From the NCBI GenBank assembly GCA_034769895.1, contig CM068367.1:312789986-312853985 (forward strand): a stretch of DNA of 64,000 nucleotides, given 5' to 3'. Both the position numbers and the translations under genes were made by a program. Shown piece after piece: positions 57,498 to 64,000 of this stretch. Position 1 is the stretch's first letter, and each line of letters starts with the position of its first letter. Source of the DNA: Magicicada septendecula (lineage: Eukaryota; Arthropoda; Insecta; Hemiptera; Cicadidae). The notes beneath the pieces were generated by a model. It worked only from the letters and a program-made list of their open reading frames with translations, made no database searches and was not told the DNA's origin.

Positions 57498-58687
57498 CTA
57501 TGGCATTGGGAAATTCGCCCGGTCTGACGGCAGGGCTCTACGCTAACGCAGACCCCGAAAACCCGCTTCAACTCTAATAGGGCCTGGGTGGATTCGCCCG
57601 TCTCTACCTGGAGTCTGATCAGGGGAAGTGATCGACGCGAGCCATAGGTTGTGTACAACCGAGAGACTGCCACAACCTTGTAGCCCGCGTCGCACAGTTC
57701 GTTAAGGACGACCTGCGGATCTGCCTGTATGTCTAGCCCCCGAAGGACGAAGGCTACAGGCTTGATGCGGTTCAGGGAGTATGTGTGGATCTGGAACGAT
57801 TCTCGTTCCAGCCACTGGATTACTCCCAAGTGTTCAGATGCGCTGCGGCAGGCAACGCGTACAATCTCACTCGCTAGGAGTTTGACAGAAGCGTTATCTG
57901 CCAGCGCAACGACCTTGCGGAGTCGGCGACTAAAGCCGATAATGTCCCTGACGCTCGTGACGAACACCGGCGGGATCCTTCCTTCGGAGGTGCGGCTAGG
58001 CGCAACCTCAGCGGAGGCTTGGAATGCCGCCGAGTCAGTAGCCGAACTCAGGGAAGCCAGTGAGGGAGACTTTCTCGGCTTGCCACCGTGCCCTACTACC
58101 ACCCAGTCGGTGGAAGCCGAGGTTTCCATGTCTGGGGAGTCAGACTCCGGCAGAGGATTGGGGCTGTCTGGTCTACTAGCGGCCGTCCAGCCGGAAAGTC
58201 CGGCCTTTACGTGCTTTGTCGGCCCTAACAAGGACCGATTATTGTCACGTACTTGCGCGGGTTGAGCAGGGCTTCCCGCGCAAGTCGTAGGGTTCCCGGC
58301 TGGCCCAAGTGGCCGGCCGGGGGGCTCGTCGCTGCCGCACAGTGCTTCAGGGACACTAACAGCGGGACCAATGCTGACTAGCTCAGCTCTTTGCCCAGCG
58401 GGTATCCGGGGGCCGAACTGTGACACCGTCACAGTGGCAGCGCAACCCGCATCTCTATTTGTCAGTCCTGATCTCGGACTCCCCGGATTCCGCTGGGTAG
58501 CGCTACCTAATCGACTTACCGGCACTGTGCGGCAGGTCCCAGTCGTGTTAGGTGAGATGTCTTCGCCTTGGCAAGGCGGCTGGTCCACTTCCATCGCAGC
58601 TTGGTGTTGGCGCTGGCGATGTGGCGAGTGTTGATCCGGCGGCTTCTTCTTAACTGCCGCCGTTGCTTGCTGAGATGGCCTCTTCAT
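57413..58687 (-). pseudogene. LINE ORF1 (Gag-like), N-terminal and central part
   Basis: A 424-codon frame from an ATG at 58685-58687. The first ~250 residues are Pro/Ser/Gln-rich and low complexity. From about residue 270 the text (LLASEIVRVACRSASEHLG, then IKPVAFVLRGLDIQADPQVV, then LPLIRLQVETGESTQALLEL) matches the domain that precedes the zinc knuckles in Jockey-clade Gag proteins. It reaches the first knuckle residues CHRCQRF, then leaves register through a 1-nt indel near 57480. The protein would bind element RNA as part of the ribonucleoprotein. Confidence 0.8.
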
Positions 58688-58760
58688 AGCAGTAGTCTAG
58701 AGGTCGAGGCGAGCACGGAGGCTCTCTGCCTCGCGGGGAGCGACCGACGCCTCACGGCGT

Positions 58761-60120
58761 CTGCACGCGGGACTGGGAACGGGTGACATCTGTCATCTGA
58801 ACCCGTTCTTGCGGCAGTGCCCTCTGATTGCAAAAATTTTTAAATAAATAAAAATTACAACCTTTCTCCCCCGCCTTCTCAGTTAACTGGTTGGCGGTTG
58901 TCCATTCCTGATATTAGGCACCAGTCGAAGAACCAGACCTATGTATATCCACAGGCAGCCATTGAGCTCGACTCAGATGCTGCAGTCATGCACCGGGTGC
59001 AAAGACGCCCCGCTACTACAATGCTACATGCTACATGGTCGAGGCGATCCTCTTCTGCGATGTTCTTGTTCAACGTCTGATCTCTTCGAAGGCTGAGTGC
59101 AGAATAATGTCAATGTTCATCATTGTTGATTGTGTCACGTCTGAATGTCACCTGAATGGGAGCCAGGCGGCCGTCCCTGTTAAGTAGCTGCGCACAGTGC
59201 GGTGAATCTAAAGTAGCGCCGCGTGTTTGGGAGTCAGGGCCCTCTTCATTGGCCAGTAACGTTATGACGTTTCGTTCTTTGGGGAGTCGGCGGGTTGAAC
59301 CCATTCACTCGCCAGTGAAAGGCGCGCGGACGTGGCCGAGTAGCGATCTCTGCGGGCGGCCAGGAAGGGCCCCGGGAACACACGGTATAGTGATCACGGC
59401 CGATTGCGGGTGTCCTCCTGATGGTCCAAGAACTCACCCAGATACGCACTGCTTTCCAGCGCAGGTGGTACTCCTTCTTTTTGCTGGATCGGTACGGACT
59501 GTTGGAAAATGTGCGAATCACCGTGCGAAATGTCCGGATTCCCTGGGCATTAGCTGTGTCGGGGACCTCTTGTGACAGTGATGCCAACTAGAACACAGGC
59601 GAACCCTAGTATTACTTAATGTTGCTCGCTTGCCCTCCTCTCTTCGGCAGACTGGCGTCCGTGAATTCAGTGGAGTTACGTAGCTGGCAGTTAAAAGAGC
59701 GAGCAGTGGTGGCAACCGGCCTTCGACTGGCCTGGCGAGGCAGTTTCCTCTGCCAGCGTGAGAAGGTGGAGGACAAGCCATAGCCCTCTGGGGAGATCCC
59801 TGGGTCTTGTACTTGGGATCGAACCCGGAGCCCGGGCTCACGACCATTCTGAACTTCGGGGGTTGTCGTGTTCCGTGCACAACGTACTCAAAAATGATAC
59901 CAAGAGATCATGACCCAGCGCGGCCGGGGTCCTGTCCACCGGCGTTCACGAGTTGAGGAAAGGTTTCGTCGTGGTTGTGGTTCATCCCACAATCCTAGGG
60001 TAGATTTTAGATTTTCCTTGAGAATCTTTCTGGGGGTTCGAGAGTGTTAGTGTAACCTACGGATCTGGTATGCTACTATGAGTTCTTTTATGAGATCTCC
60101 GACTCCATGTTTGCGCCTTC
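58761..60120. other. GC-rich flank of the Jockey LINE, unresolved
   Basis: Remains GC-rich without a recognised ORF. A 38-bp block (59509-59546) recurs at 53027-53064. GGGTTCGATCCC on the minus strand (59813-59824) matches a pol III B box but I could not place an A box. Possible 5' UTR of the LINE, SINE-like DNA, or a separate insertion. An open minus-strand frame of 113 codons (59246-59587) crosses the repeated block and is not recognised. Confidence 0.4.
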
Positions 60121-60814
60121 TTCGGTGCTTCTGGACAAACTTTCGCAAGAGCTCGACTTTGACTCAATCATGTGAATTTACAATTATTAAAACACATATA
60201 ACAAGCGTTAACTATTTTTATTGTATATTTACATTCACTTGAAACAACGTTTTAGAATTCTACAAAGTATTTAGGAAAGCTTCACTTCTCCATTCTGTAT
60301 TAGCTAAGAGTGATAATAACGTGTTTAAAATACAATTTTACTTACGATTAGCAAGGTTTCTAAACCTTGTTGATAGTAAATACTAGGGAGGTAAAAATTA
60401 TAAAACTTCCTTGTTTACCATGTACTCAATGACACAAACGTCATGCATTTATACGTTAACATGTTATTTAAGTTACAACACAATGTACGGTTCCAATTAA
60501 CATAAAATTTGAGAAGACTTGGCTGTAAATTTTTCTTTGCTGTAGAAAAAAACATTCAGTGAACCAAAACAACATCAGATTCTCATTTTTTAATTTAAAA
60601 TAACAAATAACATGTGATATGATACAAATATGAAAAAAAAAATTGTTTTCTATTTTCATGTGTTATATAATGTAACAGAGGACGGCTTGTTTTATATATA
60701 TATATTATACATATATATATATATATATATCTATATATATAGTGACAATAAAAGCATATGCTGTAATGCGCATATATGAAAAAAAAAATATTTAAATTAA
60801 TTTTAATAATATGT
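60121..60814. other. Intergenic AT-rich DNA, no gene
   Basis: Return to AT-rich composition. Contains an imperfect (TA)n tract at 60695-60740. Confidence 0.6.
60695..60740. repeat. (TA)n microsatellite
   Basis: Imperfect TA dinucleotide run with ATTATAC and ATCTA interruptions. Confidence 0.9.
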
Positions 60815-62520
60815 AACAGACGAGCAGGTGTGTGTGGAAATTGGAAGCTGGCTTATAGACAGGAATCAACAAGAAACATCACGCGATTACCGCTGAGAGC
60901 GTGTACGCAAGTAAATAGAGTGTGTGCGTGAAGCCTGTTCGAGCCTGAAAGTTTGCAATCTCACCCCAAATAAATGCTAAATTAAGATTTTATTTAATTT
61001 TAAGCAAACCATAAATATTAGAAAGAGTGTAAAGACTTCTAAAAATGCGTAAAAATCAGACACATGTGCAGTGCGAATTCTATGTAATTCTGACAATCAG
61101 TGCGAATTCTGTGCGATTTTTAAAGCATAGTAATTACAATAATGATTCGATCATTATGATAATTATATATCATATGTGTAATTAAAATAGACAATATTAG
61201 ATCACCTTGAAATCCGCATTAAACTTTGCGATTGGCGAAAAAGTGCGAATATGTGAAATGAGACGAGAGTGGGGAATAGACGCTGCGGACAGTTTTTGAC
61301 ATGCATATTCCTGAGCCAACAGGTGTGGTTTTCTTGGTGAATATAAATACGAGCCCAGGAGAGCCAAACTCTCTCTTCAAACAGTCTTCAGTCGTGGCGG
61401 TACGCTATGTCCGTCACAGACGCGAATTTTTAATTACTTCAGACAGAGTTAGACGCTATGTCTAACATCGACAAGATTTTTCTATTATAAACTTTTACGG
61501 AAATTACGGAAAATATTTTATTTCAAGTAATAAAAAAATTAAAGAACCGTAACTAAAATTATCGGACGTCTACAAACAGTCTACAACTACGAACATCAAC
61601 TCTAGACAGATGACGAGAGAACATCAAGCAGAGGAACGATACGCAGAGCAATAGAGACGGTTTATATAACAGCAGCAGCCGATCCAGAGCAACACGTCAT
61701 TCCATTCTACAGCCAGCCGATGGGACCATAAAGAACGAGAGACGGGAGGACGACCAGTGGAACCGGAGAACGCAAGAGGACATCCAGAAGGAGAGGACCG
61801 ACAGATCACTGGAGGACATGGGACAATCTGCAGAATTGAGGTGACGAAAAACCAATTTGTAATTATAAAAGAATAAAGACATTGAAATACATTAATAAAA
61901 ATATTTTTAAATTAATAAAAAACTATGTAGATAGAGATAAGAGAATGTAATTCACGTGTAATCAGAATTTTTTTAATGAATTTTCTTTAATGATATTTTC
62001 TTTAATGATGAACAGTCAATTTAAAGATAATTTAAATCCTTGCTTGGAGAATTAACAATTGATTTAATAATTTAAATTTGTCATTGTGAGCATATGAAGT
62101 AAAGTAATTGGAAATATTCAATTAGTTTCGTAAAAAAATGATTATAAAGCCGTAAAAGGTATGTCAAGTATAGAATGATAATGTACAGTAAATATTAACA
62201 AATTTATAAAGCACACATTCAGACTGAGTAGTCGAGAATTTATAACATGACTAAGAAATGTTTTACATAGAATTGCTAATATAAGACATAAGATAAAAAT
62301 ATAGTTTTATGATGAGTGTACGGCAACCAAAGAAACATTGAAACAATAGATAATGAATTGCTTATGGCGAAGTAAATATTATTATAATCTTATAAATTCA
62401 TTTATTTTATTTTTGTTTGTTTGAATAAATAAATGAAAACATATTACGTTTCCTAAAAGGACTACTCTTATTATAATTACACCTGAACTCCAATTTATGC
62501 ATACAATACATCGTTGTATA
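60815..62520 (+). repeat. LTR-like unit A (candidate)
   Basis: The left end TGTAACAGACGAG is tentative. Inside lies TATAAATA (61342-61349), then a CA/GA-rich transcribed-looking stretch to about 61850 without an ORF, then AATAAA at 61872. To its right is a lysine-tRNA PBS-like stretch. Promoter, then poly-A signal, then PBS is the order of an LTR followed by retroelement internal DNA. Unit B at 62700-64000 has a similar order. I cannot show matching LTR ends, so this is a hypothesis. Confidence 0.35.
61342..61349 (+). promoter_or_regulatory. TATA box of unit A
   Basis: TATAAATA, followed 37 nt later by TCA in CTCTTCAAACAG as a weak initiator. The downstream sequence changes to CA/GA-rich, consistent with a transcript start. 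Confidence 0.4.
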
Positions 62521-62525
62521 AAGTT

Positions 62526-62550
62526 TGGCGTCCCAAAGAACGTGGGGCTC
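62526..62550 (+). other. Primer-binding-site-like sequence, tRNA-Lys type
   Basis: TGGCGTCCCAAAGAACGTGG, then GGC, resembles the lysine-tRNA PBS TGGCGCCCAACGTGGGGC with an extra T and an extra AGA. It starts with the required TGG. It supports an LTR border a few bases to the left on the plus strand. Confidence 0.4.
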
Positions 62551-62699
62551 CACAAATTTAAATTACATTAAATTTGGTACTTGTATTGTAATAATATATT
62601 GCAACAGTACAAATGTATAGGGTACTGTGCATTGCACAATTAATTAAGATCATTAATAAAATTAAATAAATAATTCATATTGTTAGTAATAATAATTCA

Positions 62700-64000
62700 G
62701 CTTTCAATCTGAACTGTAAATGGAACATCCAAATTTCATGCCTGGACAGGTTGATCACGCCACGCAGCTGTGTCTGTGTGTACACATGTATTTTACGTGT
62801 GTGTGTGAGACCAGTTGATTCCTGTAAAGCGTCACTCATATATGAACGTTATTAAATTATTTAAATTGTAAAGAGTGGGTGCATAATATCACAAAACCAA
62901 ATACGCCACAGTGTGTATAAAATAAAGAGGCACGTGTTTACAAAAATTAGTGCGAAAATAATGAAAAGTGCGAATATAGTGAAAATAAATATAAATAAAC
63001 ATTATATTAATTAAGATAGAATAAAATGGTTTATACACAGTGAACACATACAAATTACCGACAAGATGAATATCGGGTAATTTGCAAAAGACTTCGCATG
63101 TTGCGAAGACTAGCTAAATAAGTGTGAAAATAATCGTGTTTAGAAAGGGACGCCAACGACAGACTGAGACCTGCAGAAGATTGTCGAAACATGATTTTTG
63201 CGTCCTAGGGTATAAATACTCGAGACGCACCAACTTATTTCTCTTTCTTTCTCGTACAACTACCGTGGCAGCCGGAGGCTCTGCCCAACGACAGCAAATC
63301 TTTTTCGTTCAACCACAGCGGCAGCCGGAGGCTCTGCACGACTACTCATCACAATCGTGAGAGCACCTGCGGCCAGAGGTTATGACGGAATATGAGGGAG
63401 CAGCCAAGTACATCCAATAGAGTCCAGCGTACGAAACGAGGCAACGGACTACGGAGAGGATCTGAAGGACGAGAATCAAGGACTCCAGGACTGCACGACT
63501 ACAGAGGAGCATCCAGGAACAAATACCTAGGACCGAAGAGGATACGCTGAGTATTACCACGACAAATAAGGTGAAACAAAACCATGTATTTGTAAAATCA
63601 AAAAGACTCAAGTAAAGACAATTAACTATGTAAAAAGAAAGACAATATAATTCAAAGTGGAATTAATAATTTTTGTAAATGTAAATGTTAATTTGTATAG
63701 TAGTTTAGAGTAATGTTTAAACATATGAAAGTATAATTTTGAATAAATAATTTAGTCAATGATATTTAAATTCATATGAAAGTAAATAGTAAATTTTATA
63801 ATTTTGAATAAATAATTTAATCAATGATATTTGAATTAATCTGAAAGTAAATAATAAATTTTGTTTAAAGACAAAGAAATGCATATGCAATATAATAAAA
63901 AGAAAATAGATTACTGTATTAAAAATAGATCAGATAAATTAATAGTTATCAAAGTAATGAGCAAGTCGAGAGCAATATCAGATAATAACAAATGTTTATT
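62700..64000 (+). repeat. LTR-like unit B (candidate, runs off the window)
   Basis: TATAAATA at 63211-63218, then a CA/GA-rich stretch to about 63570, then AAGGTGAAACAAAACCATG, TTTGTAAAATCAAAAAGACT and AAGTAAAGAC. This parallels unit A (GAGGTGACGAAAAACCA, TTTGTAATTATAAAAGAATA, AAGAC). A 17-bp word GCAGCCGGAGGCTCTGC occurs twice, at 63268 and 63321. The rest is AT-rich with AATAAATAATTTA repeats. No ORF is supported. Confidence 0.35.
63211..63218 (+). promoter_or_regulatory. TATA box of unit B
   Basis: TATAAATA followed by a pyrimidine-rich stretch (TTTCTCTTTCTTTCTC) at the distance where transcription would start. It lies 1869 bp after the equivalent box of unit A. Confidence 0.4.

Larger units (their letters stand above)
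53664..58760 (-). mobile_element. Jockey-type LINE, nearly full length, GC-rich
   Basis: Minus-strand non-LTR retrotransposon with ORF1 (56685-58687), whose stop overlaps the ORF2 start as ATGA (56685-56688), and ORF2 (54077-56688). Both ORFs are broken. Sequence below 54077 to about 53664 stays GC-rich and may be the 3' UTR, including a G13 run at 53982-53994. I found no poly-A tail or target duplication, so the borders are estimates. The element is much richer in GC than its surroundings. Confidence 0.8.

Noticed and set aside
54107..58786. Many plus-strand ORFs of 60-178 codons across the GC-rich LINE
   Set aside because: They are antisense shadows of the Jockey-type ORF1/ORF2; high GC removes stop codons from all frames.
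1..64000. CRISPR array, prokaryotic operon or phage-like module
   Set aside because: All regular repeats are microsatellites or transposon duplications, and gene content and composition are those of an arthropod nuclear genome.

Overview
This window is nuclear DNA from an arthropod, most likely an insect. It is AT-rich and intergenic in character, full of microsatellites, and crowded with decaying transposable elements: an env-bearing Ty3/gypsy (errantivirus-like) provirus, Jockey-type and other LINEs, a Helitron, and hAT- and Harbinger-type miniature elements. I found no host protein-coding gene, rRNA or tRNA gene that I can support. No operon-like layout or prokaryotic feature is present.

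Layout. 1-1.45 kb: tail of a LINE with a 101-bp tandem duplication, then a Harbinger-like miniature element (TSD TTA) carrying a Helitron 5'-end fragment. 1.45-12.8 kb: AT-rich DNA with two copies of a ~285-bp repeat (6.3 and 8.3 kb), one copy of a ~430-bp repeat (5.3 kb; sister at 38.5 kb) and a fossil DDE transposase (10.2-11.3 kb). 12.87-21.85 kb: a structurally complete minus-strand LTR provirus with two 1061-bp LTRs, TSD TGAA, PBS, PPT, gag, pol and env, all coding parts broken. 24.4 kb: a large fold-back. 30.65-31.93 kb: a 5'-truncated LINE with poly-A and TSD. 33.32-34.40 kb: a complete non-autonomous Helitron. 40.8-41.35, 42.9-43.5 and 48.2-49.3 kb: fossil LINE reverse transcriptases. 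49.66-50.24 kb: a hAT-like miniature element with 8-bp TSD. 53.66-60.1 kb: a GC-rich island that is mainly a nearly full-length minus-strand Jockey-type LINE. 60.8-64 kb: two related TATA-containing units with a lysine-type primer-binding-site-like stretch, probably LTR-derived.

How the parts relate. The provirus parts would have worked together: LTR promoter, Gag particle, Pol for reverse transcription and integration, Env for fusion. Stops, frameshifts and an apparent loss of an integrase catalytic Asp now make it non-autonomous. The LINEs, DDE transposase and miniature elements are separate insertions of different ages. I see no novel multi-gene system. The most informative signals are precise insertion boundaries, the excess of frameshifts in the provirus relative to its LTRs, an enriched TAGGCCTA octamer, the fold-back, and the paired TATA units at the right edge.
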